The notes beneath the pieces are model-generated. The model did not search any database. It saw only the letters and a list, made by a program, of their open reading frames with translations, and was not told the DNA's origin. A DNA stretch of 64,000 bases from Planctomycetota bacterium (lineage in GTDB: Bacteria; Planctomycetota; PLA2; JAEUHO01). The stretch's first letter is position 1, and the number at the start of each line of letters is the position of its first letter. Where the stretch lies: positions 124,001 to 188,000 of the forward strand of contig JACKGW010000007.1 of assembly GCA_020631815.1 (NCBI GenBank). The letters run 5' to 3'. A program made the translations under genes and the position numbers. Below, piece by piece: positions 1 to 9,638 of the stretch.

Positions 1-2787
1 TCGACCGCGCCGACGCCGCGGCCCTCCGTGGGGGCTGCCCCGGAGACGGCGACGGGCGGGCGCGGCTTCTTGGGCGCGGGCTTGCCGCCGCCCGTGCGGC
101 GAGCGGTCGGCACGGGCGCGTCCGCGTCGCCCGGGCCGGCACCCGGCCCGTCAGCCACCGCGCCCTTGGCGCCCGTCGTTCCCGGGCCAGCGCCGCCGCG
201 TCCGTGGCCCTCCACGCCGGACGCGACTTCGCCGACCCCGGGCCTGCCCGCCGTGCCACCCCGACCCGGCGGCACGGCGGACGCCGCGGCGCCGTCCGAC
301 GGTGCCCTCGTGGCGCCGGGCGGGTCGTGGTTCGACGGCGACCGCGTCCTGCCCGAGCGACCGCCCGTGCGACCCGTCGTCCGCGACGAGCCGGAGCCGG
401 GCGAGGTCAGCTTCCAGGTGGCGCGGCCGGGTGGCCTCATGCGGCTGTACCGCGACGAGGTCGAACCGGAGACGCGACGCATCGTCGTGATGGTGGGAAC
501 GCCGCGCATCGTGCGTCCTGCGCACGAGCGCGTCGACGACCAGGGCCGCCGACGCCACGTCGAAGAGCTGGTCGTCAAGGCGAACGCCATCGTGGCCTGG
601 GTCGACCGGCGCGGCTTCCCCGGCGTCGACGCGTACGGCGGGTTGGACCTGGCGGCCGACGAGCCGCGGCCGCAGGCCGAAGCGCAGGCCGGCTTTCCGA
701 TGGGCAAGACCGCGTCCGTGATCCCCGAGTTCCTGTTGGGGATCTACGCAGAGGGTGCGGTCGAGCTGACCTTCGGCGACCAGCGCTTCACCGCGGAGTC
801 GCTGTACCTCGATCCGCACGCGTTCCGCGGTCTCCTCGTCAACCCGCGCGTGGACGGCCGCGCCAAGGGCATCGAGCAGGCGGGCGAGGAAGGCCTGCCG
901 CTGCATCTGCGTGCGCGCCTTGGGCGGCTGGAGGCGCGCGGCCTCACCGTGTTCGAGGACGCCGAGGTGACCACCAGCCGCAGCGACGATCGCATCGCGC
1001 TGCAGGTGGAGACGCTGCGCGTCGAGGAGTTCGCCGAGCGCTACGGGGCCGACGGCGCCGAGCGTCCGCACTTCGTCGGATTCCAGGCGCGCAGCACGCA
1101 GCGCTACGAAGGTCGCGGCATCACCGTGCGCGGCGAGCGGCTCCCTCTGGTGCGCGTCGGCGAGGCGGCGTTTGGTCTCTCCGACGCGACGGAGGGCTTC
1201 CCCACGCTGATCCGCGGCGTGCGCGCGGGAAGCCGCAACCACCTTGGACGCTACGGCTTCGTCGAGCTGGGAGGCGCAGCCGGGCCTCGCGAGGACCCGA
1301 TCGGCGAGTGGTACGTGGAGCTGGGCGGCTACACGAAGCGCGGACCGGCGCTGCTGCCGGGCTTCCGCTGGGACCGCCGCCATGCGGAGCGAGGCCTACG
1401 CTCGACCGGACGGCTCGACGGCTTCCTCCTGTTCGAGCAGGAGGACGAAGACCGGACTGGGTATCGGCCGGGCGACGTCCGCCATCGCCTGACGCTCGAG
1501 AGCCGCACGTGGTTGTCCGACGACCTCACGATGGACGTCGAGGTGAACGACTTCAGCGATCGCGGCGTGAACAACGAGTTCTTCGAGCGTGACGATCTCG
1601 AGCACAAGGACCGCGAGTCGTACGCCCGCCTGCGCTGGGCGCCGGAGCGCCCCGGGACCTTCGTGGGGACGCTCACGGGCAAGTGGCACCAACGGGGCTT
1701 CGTCACCGAGACGCTCGAGGAGCCGGTTGCGGGCCTCTGGGTGCAGTCCCTGCCCGTGATCGTGCCGTGGCGACGCGGCGATTTGGGCGTCGATCTCACC
1801 AGCGAGAGCAGCGCGGGGCGCTACCGCCGCACGTACGACGATCGACTCGGGCTCGAGGACGAGGCGGCGTGGCGCTTTGCCAGCACCACGCGTCTGAACG
1901 GTCGCCTCATGGCCGGCGACGTGATCCTCAGCGGGTACACGGGCATCGCGGCCGACCACCTCACGGACATCGAGGGGGCCGGCGCGGCCCGGGAGACCAC
2001 GCGCACCGCGTTCGAGGCGGGCGTGCGCGCCCACCTCCAGATGCACCGCACGTGGTGCTGGGAGCGTGGGGGCTGCATGGGTCTGGACGGGCTGCGGCAC
2101 GTCATGGACTACGAAGTGGGCTACGCCGCGCGCGAGGGCGGTGGCGACGATGTGCGCACCCCCTGGTTCGACCGGCGCGAGGCCCTCGTCGACCAAGAGG
2201 CCCTTCTCGCGGAGACGCGGCAGCGCTGGCAGACGCGGCGGGAGGACGGCAGCACGCGCGATCTCGTCGACCTCCGCCTTGCCGTGGCCGTCTGGCTGGA
2301 CGATCGCGGGCCCTACGGTCGGGAGGCTCCCGGCGTATTCCAGGCCGAGCTTCGTGGCGAGCCCTTTCCCGACGTGTTCGTCCGGGGCGACCTCGACATG
2401 GACCTCGACGGTCGCGTCGCGAGTGCCTCGACGGCCGCCGAGTGGCGCACGCGGTGGGGGGATGGCCCCTTGCGTTTGAGCGGTGGTTACCGCTACGTGG
2501 AGGACGTGAGCAGCGCCTTCACCGCCGAGATGGGCTACAGCTTCAGCCCCCGCTACAGCTTCGAGATCCTGTCGCACTTCGACGTCGACGACGGCGAGAC
2601 GCTCCATCGCCTGATGTTCCACCGCACCAGCATCGACCACCTGATCTCGTTCGGGATCGAGCTGCGTGACGGCTCGCCGCAGCTGGAGCTGACCTTCTCC
2701 CCGGCGATCGGCGGCCGTCCCGCCGTCGACGCACCTCTCTTCCGCGACGTGTTCGACCCCAGTACGTCGAGGAGCCTCCGCCGATGA
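1..2787 (+). CDS. OstA/LptD-like outer-membrane barrel protein, 5' end missing
   Basis: The reading frame is open from base 1, so the N-terminus and signal peptide lie outside the window. The GTG at 28 is only the first possible start inside it. The visible protein opens with a Pro/Ala/Gly-rich stretch of about 100 residues. A beta-rich region resembling an OstA/LptA domain follows (codons near 400-1060), and then a long stretch of alternating amphipathic segments with many Arg, Tyr and Trp residues up to the C-terminus, as expected for a beta barrel. LptD proteins insert lipopolysaccharide into the outer leaflet, and this is the closest family I recognise. The similarity is by architecture, and other large barrels are possible. 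The stop overlaps the coaD start (ATGA), so the two genes are probably cotranscribed. Confidence 0.6.
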   Translation, partial: STAPTPRPSVGAAPETATGGRGFLGAGLPPPVRRAVGTGASASPGPAPGPSATAPLAPVVPGPAPPRPWPSTPDATSPTPGLPAVPPRPGGTADAAAPSDGALVAPGGSWFDGDRVLPERPPVRPVVRDEPEPGEVSFQVARPGGLMRLYRDEVEPETRRIVVMVGTPRIVRPAHERVDDQGRRRHVEELVVKANAIVAWVDRRGFPGVDAYGGLDLAADEPRPQAEAQAGFPMGKTASVIPEFLLGIYAEGAVELTFGDQRFTAESLYLDPHAFRGLLVNPRVDGRAKGIEQAGEEGLPLHLRARLGRLEARGLTVFEDAEVTTSRSDDRIALQVETLRVEEFAERYGADGAERPHFVGFQARSTQRYEGRGITVRGERLPLVRVGEAAFGLSDATEGFPTLIRGVRAGSRNHLGRYGFVELGGAAGPREDPIGEWYVELGGYTKRGPALLPGFRWDRRHAERGLRSTGRLDGFLLFEQEDEDRTGYRPGDVRHRLTLESRTWLSDDLTMDVEVNDFSDRGVNNEFFERDDLEHKDRESYARLRWAPERPGTFVGTLTGKWHQRGFVTETLEEPVAGLWVQSLPVIVPWRRGDLGVDLTSESSAGRYRRTYDDRLGLEDEAAWRFASTTRLNGRLMAGDVILSGYTGIAADHLTDIEGAGAARETTRTAFEAGVRAHLQMHRTWCWERGGCMGLDGLRHVMDYEVGYAAREGGGDDVRTPWFDRREALVDQEALLAETRQRWQTRREDGSTRDLVDLRLAVAVWLDDRGPYGREAPGVFQAELRGEPFPDVFVRGDLDMDLDGRVASASTAAEWRTRWGDGPLRLSGGYRYVEDVSSAFTAEMGYSFSPRYSFEILSHFDVDDGETLHRLMFHRTSIDHLISFGIELRDGSPQLELTFSPAIGGRPAVDAPLFRDVFDPSTSRSLRR

Positions 2788-3290
2788 GCAAGCGCACCGC
2801 CCTCTTCCCCGGGACGTTCGATCCCGTCACGCACGGTCACGTGGACCTCGTGCGCCGTGGTCTGGTCCTCTTCGACCGCGTCGTCGTCGGCGTCGTAGCG
2901 GACCAAGGCAAGCCGCTCTTCCCGGCGGCGGATCGCGTGCGGCTCCTGGAGCAGGTCCTCGAGGCCGAGGGCCTCGCCGCGGGCAAGCGCGTCACGGTTG
3001 CTCCGTTCCAGGGACTGGTCGTGGACGCCGCGAAGTCCCACGGGGCCGTCTGCCTGCTGCGCGGCATCCGCGGCGCGCTGGACTGGGACTACGAGATGCG
3101 GATGGCCTTCGCCAACCGTGACCTGGCGCCCGACGTGGACACCGTCTTCCTCCCGCCGTCGGCGTCGACGGCGCCGATCAGCGCCTCCCTCGTACGCGAG
3201 GTCGCCCGTCTGGGCGGTGCGGTGGACGCATGGGTGCACCCGCTCGTGGTCAAGGCCATCGAGGCCCGTCTCACGGCCTCGGGGGGGTAG
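2784..3290 (+). CDS. coaD: Phosphopantetheine adenylyltransferase
   Basis: This enzyme transfers AMP from ATP to 4'-phosphopantetheine, the penultimate step of coenzyme A synthesis, in the cytoplasm. The 168-residue protein has the usual bacterial CoaD length. Its N-terminus carries the nucleotidyltransferase motif GTFDPVTHGH at residues 10-19, with the TxGH signature at 16-19. The middle has LRGIRGALDWDYE and the C-terminal third has PISASLVREVA, which corresponds to the family's ISSS-type nucleotide loop. The ATG overlaps the stop of the upstream barrel gene by four bases. A UUCG-capped hairpin follows the stop. Confidence 0.96.
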   Translation: MSKRTALFPGTFDPVTHGHVDLVRRGLVLFDRVVVGVVADQGKPLFPAADRVRLLEQVLEAEGLAAGKRVTVAPFQGLVVDAAKSHGAVCLLRGIRGALDWDYEMRMAFANRDLAPDVDTVFLPPSASTAPISASLVREVARLGGAVDAWVHPLVVKAIEARLTASGG

Positions 3291-3317
3291 GACGAGCCGC
3301 CCGCCAAGGGGTAGACT

Positions 3318-3338
3318 GACCCCCCTTCGGAGGGGGTC
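3318..3338 (+). terminator. UUCG-tetraloop hairpin after coaD
   Basis: GACCCCC (3318-3324) pairs with GGGGGTC (3332-3338). A C-G pair closes a TTCG loop and one A is bulged. It lies 27 bases after the coaD stop. No T-run follows, so it could be a terminator aided by other factors or an mRNA-stabilising hairpin at the junction with the transporter genes. Confidence 0.45.
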
Positions 3339-3407
3339 CAGACGCTCTCCGGAGCCCCGCCGAGCGCCGTCGGCCCCTCGAGGGGCCGCCTACCCCCGAG
3401 GTTGTCC

Positions 3408-5372
3408 ATGCCCCTTCGCTTCCGTGTGCCGGCCTTGCTCCTCCTGGGCCTGCTCCTGCTGCTCCCCGGCCCCGCTGCCCTCCAGGCCGGGCCCACGGAC
3501 GATCCGCAGGTCCTTCGCTACAACGAGAACGGCTCACCGCTGCTCGACCCGGCGCGCTACGCCGCGAACCGCATGAACGACGAGCGGCTGCTGATCGCGG
3601 TGCTCGAGCCGCTGACGTCGCTCGACCCCGAGACAGGCACCGCGAAGGCGGGCGCGGCCACGTCGTGGAGCCAGGGCGAGGATGGCGTCACGTGGACGTT
3701 CAAGCTGCGCCCCACGGCCAAGTGGAGCGACGGCAGCCCCGTGACGTCGGCCGACTTCGTCCGCTCGTGGAAGCGCACGCTCGACCGCAGCAAGGTGGCC
3801 CAGCAGGCATCCCCCTGGGTGGAGCTGCTGTTCGTGCTCGATGGCTGTCGCGAGATGATCGCCAACGCCGCGCGCGTCGAGCTCTTCAGCGAGCTGCGCA
3901 AGGCGCTGGACGAGGAGATCGAGCGCAACACGGCCACCGGCATCCCGGGTGACCGCCTCAACGACCTGCTCACGGACCTCGGCGTGCGTCCCTACCTCGT
4001 GGGCGTGAAGGGGCGCGCGATCGTGCGCTTGGCCAACTGGGACTCCAAGCAGAGCTTCCCGGCCGAGGCCGTCAAGAACGTGGGCGAGGCCTTGAAGGAG
4101 GCCCGCCGCGACGCCAAGAACGCCGCCAACGACGCGCTGGACAAGTTCGGCAAGAAGGGCTCGCCGGTCTACGCGCAGGACGCCCACACGCTCGTGCTGC
4201 GGACCGAGGGTGTGGTTCCCTACCTGCCCGACCTCGTGGCACGCGGCGTGTTCGCGCCGGTCCACGAGCGCTTCGAGAGCATCCGCGACAAGATGTTCGA
4301 GGACGCGCACCTGTTCATCAGCAGTGGCCCGTTCCACTTCGAGGGACGCGGCCCGCGGCCTCCGTACAACACGCCGAACGAGCCTACGGCCAGCCTGGTG
4401 CACTTGATGCGCAGCTCGACCTACGACGGGCCCAACAAGGCGAAGACCAAGGAGATCGCCTGTCTCACCGAGCAGTGGGCGAACGAGAGCGCACTCAAGC
4501 GTGAAGACCTGCGCATGTTCAACAACGGCACGACCGACCACGTGTTCTGCACCTGGCAGGAGCTGCCGCCGACGTCCAAGAAGAAGGAGCAGGACATCCT
4601 CGGGCACTACGAGGAGGCGAAGGGCTTCATGGCTCGCCCGTCGGGCACCGTCGTCTACCTCGTCTTCCGCTGCGATCGTCCGCCCTTCGACAAGAAGGCG
4701 GCGCGCGAGGCCTTCGCCCGGCTCGTCGAACCGGCCGCCATCGCGAAGGTGTTCTGGCCTGGCGCCGAGCCGCTGGACCGTCTCGTCCCGCCGGGGATCG
4801 CCGGCCGTCAGCCCGGTGTGGTCGCGCCCGCTCCCGATGTCACGGCTGCCAAGAAGGCCTTCAAGGACTCGGGCTTCGATCTCGACGAGTGGTACACGGT
4901 CAGCTACCCCTTCTATCCGCGCGTCGACGCGGTGGCCGGCGGTCTGCTCAAGTCGTGGGAGAAGGCCTTCGGCGCCGGAGGCGGCGAGGTGATGGACAGC
5001 AACGAGACCGAGGTGCTGAAGTCGCTGCGCTCGGGCAAGTACAACATCATGCTCATGCTCGTGCGCGGTGGCGCCGACGACCCCGCCGCGTACATCTCGC
5101 GCTTCCACAGCGTGAACCCCGAGAACGGCACCGGCTGGCGCGACGCCGAGCTCGACAAGCTGCTGGACAGCGCACGCGACCCCAAGGGCGATCCCGCCAA
5201 GCGCCTGCAGCTGCTGGCCCAGGCCGAGAAGCGCCTGCTCGACGAGTACGTCGTCCTGCCGCTGGCCGTCCTGCGCGAGGCGGAGCTGGGCGGCAAGGTC
5301 AAGGGCTGGGGCAGCGAGGCCGCTTGGCGCAAGCCGGGCTTCGTGGGCGCCCTCTGGGCGGCCACGAAGTAG
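3408..5372 (+). CDS. Peptide-type ABC transporter substrate-binding protein (first of two)
   Basis: This is an SBP_bac_5-type (DppA/OppA-like) binding protein that would capture peptides or related solutes outside the inner membrane. I prefer the ATG at 3408 because GAGG lies 6 bases upstream and it gives a clean signal peptide (MPLRFR followed by a Leu-rich core and LQAG); a TTG at 3402 is also possible. Family motifs include WTFKLRPTAKWSDGSPV and the AREAFARLV region. At about 654 residues it is longer than typical DppA (about 535). A largely helical stretch of about 130 residues lies between TSADFVRSWKR and DAHTLVLRTE, where usual members have roughly half of that. A second binding protein and two permeases follow on the same strand. 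Confidence 0.88.
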   Translation: MPLRFRVPALLLLGLLLLLPGPAALQAGPTDDPQVLRYNENGSPLLDPARYAANRMNDERLLIAVLEPLTSLDPETGTAKAGAATSWSQGEDGVTWTFKLRPTAKWSDGSPVTSADFVRSWKRTLDRSKVAQQASPWVELLFVLDGCREMIANAARVELFSELRKALDEEIERNTATGIPGDRLNDLLTDLGVRPYLVGVKGRAIVRLANWDSKQSFPAEAVKNVGEALKEARRDAKNAANDALDKFGKKGSPVYAQDAHTLVLRTEGVVPYLPDLVARGVFAPVHERFESIRDKMFEDAHLFISSGPFHFEGRGPRPPYNTPNEPTASLVHLMRSSTYDGPNKAKTKEIACLTEQWANESALKREDLRMFNNGTTDHVFCTWQELPPTSKKKEQDILGHYEEAKGFMARPSGTVVYLVFRCDRPPFDKKAAREAFARLVEPAAIAKVFWPGAEPLDRLVPPGIAGRQPGVVAPAPDVTAAKKAFKDSGFDLDEWYTVSYPFYPRVDAVAGGLLKSWEKAFGAGGGEVMDSNETEVLKSLRSGKYNIMLMLVRGGADDPAAYISRFHSVNPENGTGWRDAELDKLLDSARDPKGDPAKRLQLLAQAEKRLLDEYVVLPLAVLREAELGGKVKGWGSEAAWRKPGFVGALWAATK

Positions 5373-5467
5373 CCGTTCGCTCCCCCGCCGCGCGTCAGGG
5401 GCCGCGGAAGGAGCGCACAGGGTAGGGAGCGGGGCTGCCCATGGGCGGCCGCGCCGAGGGAGGTTCG

Positions 5468-7489
5468 ATGTACCGGACGCTGTTCGGGATCGTGGGCGCG
5501 ATCGTCGTGGCGCTGGGACTGGGCTTCCTCACCTTCGCGCGCAGCGCGGGCCGCGTGGCCGACTTCGTCTTCGTCAACGGCACGGAACCCAAGACCCTCG
5601 ATCCCCAGACCATGACCGGCCAGCCCGAGGGGCGCCTGGCGGATGCGATCTTCGAGGGCCTCACGTACCGCGACCCCAAGTCGCTGCGGCCCCTGCCGGG
5701 CCTGGCCACCTCGTGGACGATCTCGCCGGACGCACGCACGTACCGCTTCACGATTCGCGACAACGCAAAGTGGAGCGACGGCACGCCCGTCACGGCGGCC
5801 GACGTGGCGTGGTCGTGGCGCCGCCTCCAGAAGCCCGAGCTGGGCAGCGAGTACGCCTACCTGCTGCACATGATTCGTGGGGCGGAGGCGTTCAATACGT
5901 TCCGCTCTGCCGCCGAGCACCTGAAGGAGCACGTCGTGCCCGGCCTCGACGAGCTAGCCGCGAAGCACGGGGGCTCGATCCCGGCGAAGGACTGGACCGC
6001 CTTCGTGGGGGACCAGCACGTCACCGCCACGGTGAAGGGCAGCGCCGATGCGTTCCTCTTGGACCTCCTCGCGCGGACCAGCGGAACCGTGACGGCCGAC
6101 GAAGTCACCCAGGTGCGGGCGTCCTTCGAGCGCGAAGCCACCGCGCGCGCCGAGGGCTTCGCCCACGCCGATGCCCACTTCGGTGTCGACGAGGGTGTCT
6201 TCGTGGATCCGGACGACGCCTCGGTCCTCGTGGTCGAGCTGTTGGCTCCCACGCCGTACTTCCTGGAGCTCACGGCGTTCTATCCGGCGTACCCCGTGCC
6301 CCCGCACGTGGTCGAGGATCACGAAGACGACTGGTTCCTGCCCGACAAGATCGTCGGCAACGGTCCCTACGTGCTCACGGAGTGGCGCGTCAACGAGCGC
6401 ATCCGCATCGAGAAGAGCGCCACGTACTGGGGCCGTGACGACGTGGCCCTGGACGTCATCGACGCCCTGCCGATCGCCGACGCCACCGCATCGATGAACC
6501 TGTTCCTCACGAAGGACGTGGACTGGGCGCCGGGCCCGCCGCTCGACCTCGTGCCGATCTTCCAGAAGCGGCCCGAGTTCCGATCGGCGCCGGGCATGAT
6601 CGTCTACTACTACCGCCTCAACTGCACCCATCCGGTGCTGAAGAACCCCGACGTGCGGCGCGCCATCGGCTTGGCCATCGACCGGCAGGCCATCGTCGAC
6701 AAGGTGCTCAAGGGCGGCCAGCTGCCCGCTGTCCGCATCGTGCCACCCGGCTTGCCCGGGTACGACCCGCCGGAGAGCAAGCTCGGGTTCGACGTCGAGG
6801 AAGCGCGCCGTCTGCTGGCGAGTGCGGGGTATCCGAAGGGCGAGGGCATCGGCAAGCTGCGCCTGCTCTACAACACGAACGAGTCGCACAAGGTCCTCGC
6901 GGAGGTGGTCAGCGACCAGCTGCGACGCAACCTGGGACTCGACGTGTTGCCGCTCAACAAGGAGTGGCAGACGTACCAGGCCGACACCTTGGCGCTGGAC
7001 TACGAGATCGCACGGGCCGGGTGGATCGGGGACTACCTCGATCCCAACACGTTCCTCGACATGTGGGTCACCAACGGGGGCAACAACCAGACGGGCTGGT
7101 CCGATCCCCGCTACGACCGGCTCATCCGGCGTGCTGCGGACGTCGGCAAGGCGCTCGAGACCTTCGAGGACTGGGTGGGGGACCTGAAGGAGCCCGACCG
7201 CGCCCGCGAGCTGGCCGCGGCCGTCGCAAGCGCCGCCGATCCCGATGCGCGCCGCGAGGCCGGCGAGACGCTTCGCCTGCACCTCTTCCGGGAGGCGGAG
7301 GCGCTTCTCTTCCAGGACGGCTACCCGATCATCCCCATCTACTACTACGTCACGCAGAGCCTCGTGCAGCCCTGGGTCGAAGGCTGGTACAGCGAGCTCG
7401 AGCTCCCGGACGGGTCGAAGGGCGCCAACTTGCAGGACATCCATCCGCTTCGAGGCATCCGGGTGACCGGCGGCCCTCGGGCACGCTAG
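5468..7489 (+). CDS. Peptide-type ABC transporter substrate-binding protein (second of two)
   Basis: This is a second SBP_bac_5 protein. The ATG at 5468 is chosen for the strong GGGAGG just upstream; an in-frame ATG at 5441 lacks this. The N-terminus is one hydrophobic helix (LFGIVGAIVVALGLGFLTF) without an obvious cleavage site, so the protein may stay anchored in the membrane. Typical motifs are EPKTLDPQTMTG, YRFTIRDNAKWSDGTPVTA and NPDVRRAIGLAIDRQAI. As in its neighbour, about 130 residues separate AADVAWSWRR from the segment that contacts ligand (VVELLAPTPYFLEL), which points to a shared insertion. It lies 10 bases before the first permease gene and is most likely in one operon with it. 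Confidence 0.88.
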   Translation: MYRTLFGIVGAIVVALGLGFLTFARSAGRVADFVFVNGTEPKTLDPQTMTGQPEGRLADAIFEGLTYRDPKSLRPLPGLATSWTISPDARTYRFTIRDNAKWSDGTPVTAADVAWSWRRLQKPELGSEYAYLLHMIRGAEAFNTFRSAAEHLKEHVVPGLDELAAKHGGSIPAKDWTAFVGDQHVTATVKGSADAFLLDLLARTSGTVTADEVTQVRASFEREATARAEGFAHADAHFGVDEGVFVDPDDASVLVVELLAPTPYFLELTAFYPAYPVPPHVVEDHEDDWFLPDKIVGNGPYVLTEWRVNERIRIEKSATYWGRDDVALDVIDALPIADATASMNLFLTKDVDWAPGPPLDLVPIFQKRPEFRSAPGMIVYYYRLNCTHPVLKNPDVRRAIGLAIDRQAIVDKVLKGGQLPAVRIVPPGLPGYDPPESKLGFDVEEARRLLASAGYPKGEGIGKLRLLYNTNESHKVLAEVVSDQLRRNLGLDVLPLNKEWQTYQADTLALDYEIARAGWIGDYLDPNTFLDMWVTNGGNNQTGWSDPRYDRLIRRAADVGKALETFEDWVGDLKEPDRARELAAAVASAADPDARREAGETLRLHLFREAEALLFQDGYPIIPIYYYVTQSLVQPWVEGWYSELELPDGSKGANLQDIHPLRGIRVTGGPRAR

Positions 7490-7499
7490 GGAGGATCGC

Positions 7500-8711
7500 G
7501 TGGTCCGCTGGATCCTCGGTATCGCGTTCTTGCTGGTCGTGGGCCTGTTCGTGGGGCTCAACACCGAGGCTGCCGGTGGGGCAACGGCCCTGGCGGTCGT
7601 GGGGGGGCTCGTCTTCATCGCGGCCACCGCGTGGTACCCCCCCGCCTTCGTGCGCGTGCTCGGGTCGGCCTACTTCGCCGTCCTGCTGTACCTGCTCTTG
7701 CAGCACGTCGTCCCCGGGGCGCTTGGAGGCGTGGTCACGGCGGCCGTCCTGTCTGCCGCGGTCGGCCTCGTGGCGTGGCGTTACGCGCCGCTCTTGGCCC
7801 ATCGCAAGTTCTGCTTCATGGTCCCGAGCATGGTCTTCCTGATCTACGTGACCACCCTGCTCATGTACCAGGCGCCTGGAAGTCCCTTTGCCAGCGAGAA
7901 GCAGGCCAGCGCCAACGTGCTCGAAGCCAAGGCCAGCAAGTTCAAGGTCTACCCGAACGCCAACGAGTTCTTCGTCGGCTACATGCACGACCTGATCGTC
8001 GATGGCTCGCTCGGCCTGTCCGTCAAGAGCCAGGGCCGAACGGTCAACCAGCTGCTCCAGCCGGCGTTCCCGGTGAGCGCCACGCTGGGCCTGCTCGCGA
8101 TCTCGCTGGCCGTGGGCATCGGCCTCTTCCTCGGCGTACGGGCGGGCCTCAAGCCCAACTCGCTCGCCGACTACTCGAGCATGGCCCTGGCGCTCGTGGG
8201 CATCTCCCTTCCGAACTTCGTGATCGGCGCGCTGCTGCTCATCCTGTTCGCGCTGAAGCTCGGCTGGTTCCCCGTTGCCGGATGGGGCACGCTCGGCCAC
8301 TTGGTGCTTCCGGCGCTGACACTGGCCTTGCCCTATGCGGCCTACATCGCGCGGCTGGCGCGCGGCGGAACCATCGAGGTGATGCGTCAGGACTACATCC
8401 GCACGGCGCGGGCCAAGGGCCTGCCCGAGCGCGTGGTGGTCTTGAAGCACGCGCTCAAGGGGGCCATCCTGCCCGTGGTCTCGTTCCTGGGCCCGGCGGT
8501 CGCCGGCATCATGACGGGTTCGTTCGTCGTGGAGCAGCTCTTCGGCATCCCCGGCATGGGCCGCTGGTTCGTCACGGGTGCTACCGATCGTGACTACAGC
8601 GTGGTGCTCGGCACGGCGCTGATCTACTTCACGATGATCACGATGTTCAACATGTTCGTCGACCTGGCGTACGCCTGGCTCGACCCGCGCACGCGCACGG
8701 AGGCGGAATGA
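7500..8711 (+). CDS. ABC transporter permease, DppB type, with extra N-terminal membrane spans
   Basis: This is an inner-membrane channel subunit of a peptide-type importer. The GTG at 7500 follows GGGAGG at good spacing. The C-terminal two thirds are a standard BPD_transp_1 domain. The EAA loop is YIRTARAKGLPERVVVLKHA and the family end pattern includes VEQLFGIPGMGRWF. The first 110 or so residues add about four hydrophobic helices before the segment that begins usual DppB proteins, so the length is 403 rather than about 330. The stop overlaps the next permease start (ATGA), a sign of translational coupling. Confidence 0.9.
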   Translation: MVRWILGIAFLLVVGLFVGLNTEAAGGATALAVVGGLVFIAATAWYPPAFVRVLGSAYFAVLLYLLLQHVVPGALGGVVTAAVLSAAVGLVAWRYAPLLAHRKFCFMVPSMVFLIYVTTLLMYQAPGSPFASEKQASANVLEAKASKFKVYPNANEFFVGYMHDLIVDGSLGLSVKSQGRTVNQLLQPAFPVSATLGLLAISLAVGIGLFLGVRAGLKPNSLADYSSMALALVGISLPNFVIGALLLILFALKLGWFPVAGWGTLGHLVLPALTLALPYAAYIARLARGGTIEVMRQDYIRTARAKGLPERVVVLKHALKGAILPVVSFLGPAVAGIMTGSFVVEQLFGIPGMGRWFVTGATDRDYSVVLGTALIYFTMITMFNMFVDLAYAWLDPRTRTEAE

Positions 8712-9610
8712 GCGGCTCGCAACCGGCTCCTGCCGCCCCCGTGATGGGCCGCAGCCTCTGGAGCGACGCGTGGCGTCGGCTCCGGCGCAACCGCATGGCC
8801 CTCCTGGGCGCCGTCGTCCTGGTGCTGATGGCGCTCGCGTGCGGCCTGCTGCCCGCCATCTTCGGACTGGATCCCGAGGCGACGCACCTCGAGGTCGTCA
8901 ACAAGGCTCCCCTCTCCCAAGAGGGAGTGGGTGTCTTCGGTACCGACGGTGCAGGGCGGAGCTACGTAGCTCGCGTGTTGGTGGGTGGCGGCTACTCCCT
9001 GCTCGTCGGCCTCGTGGCCACGCTCGTGTCCGTCCTGATCGGAACGACCGTGGGCGCCATCGCGGGCTACGTGGGCGGGCGCGTCGACGAGGTCATCATG
9101 GCCTTCGTCGACATCCTGTACGCCATCCCCTACATGTTCCTGGTGATCCTCGTGCTCATCGTGGTCGGCGAGGAGTACCGGGGAAACCCGATCCCCATCT
9201 TCGCGGCCTTGGGCATGGTGCAGTGGCTCACGATGGCGCGCATCGTCCGCGGCCAGGTGCTGTCGCTACGCAACCAGGAGTTCGTCGACGCCGCCCGCGC
9301 CTTGGGCGCCAGCGACGCGCGCATCATCGTCCGGCACATCCTGCCCAACATCCTGGGCGTCGTGATCGTGTACGCCACGCTGACCGTGCCCGCCGTGATC
9401 ATCCTCGAGTCCTTCCTCTCGTTCCTCGGGCTGGGCTTGCAGCTGTCGTGGGGCGCCCTCGTCTCGGAGGGGGTCAAGGTCGTCAACCCCATCGAGAGCC
9501 AGTGGTGGCTGCTGTTCTGGCCGTCGCTGTTCCTGGCCGTGACGCTGTTCAGCCTCAACTTCCTGGGCGACGGCTTGCGCGACGCCCTGGATCCCAAGGG
9601 TCGCCGCTGA
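8708..9610 (+). CDS. ABC transporter permease, DppC type
   Basis: This is the partner channel subunit of the peptide-type importer. It has 300 residues, the normal DppC length. A first membrane helix follows the WRRLRRNRMALLG entry motif typical of the family. The EAA loop EFVDAARALGASDARIIVRH and the following ESFLSFLGLGLQ are clear. Its start overlaps the stop of the DppB-type gene. DppD/DppF-type ATPase genes usually follow at this point, but the next gene is a RidA protein, so the ATPases must be encoded elsewhere or shared. Confidence 0.92.
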   Translation: MSGSQPAPAAPVMGRSLWSDAWRRLRRNRMALLGAVVLVLMALACGLLPAIFGLDPEATHLEVVNKAPLSQEGVGVFGTDGAGRSYVARVLVGGGYSLLVGLVATLVSVLIGTTVGAIAGYVGGRVDEVIMAFVDILYAIPYMFLVILVLIVVGEEYRGNPIPIFAALGMVQWLTMARIVRGQVLSLRNQEFVDAARALGASDARIIVRHILPNILGVVIVYATLTVPAVIILESFLSFLGLGLQLSWGALVSEGVKVVNPIESQWWLLFWPSLFLAVTLFSLNFLGDGLRDALDPKGRR

Positions 9611-9638
9611 CAAGCCGCACCGCGCCCGGAGCCACCCG

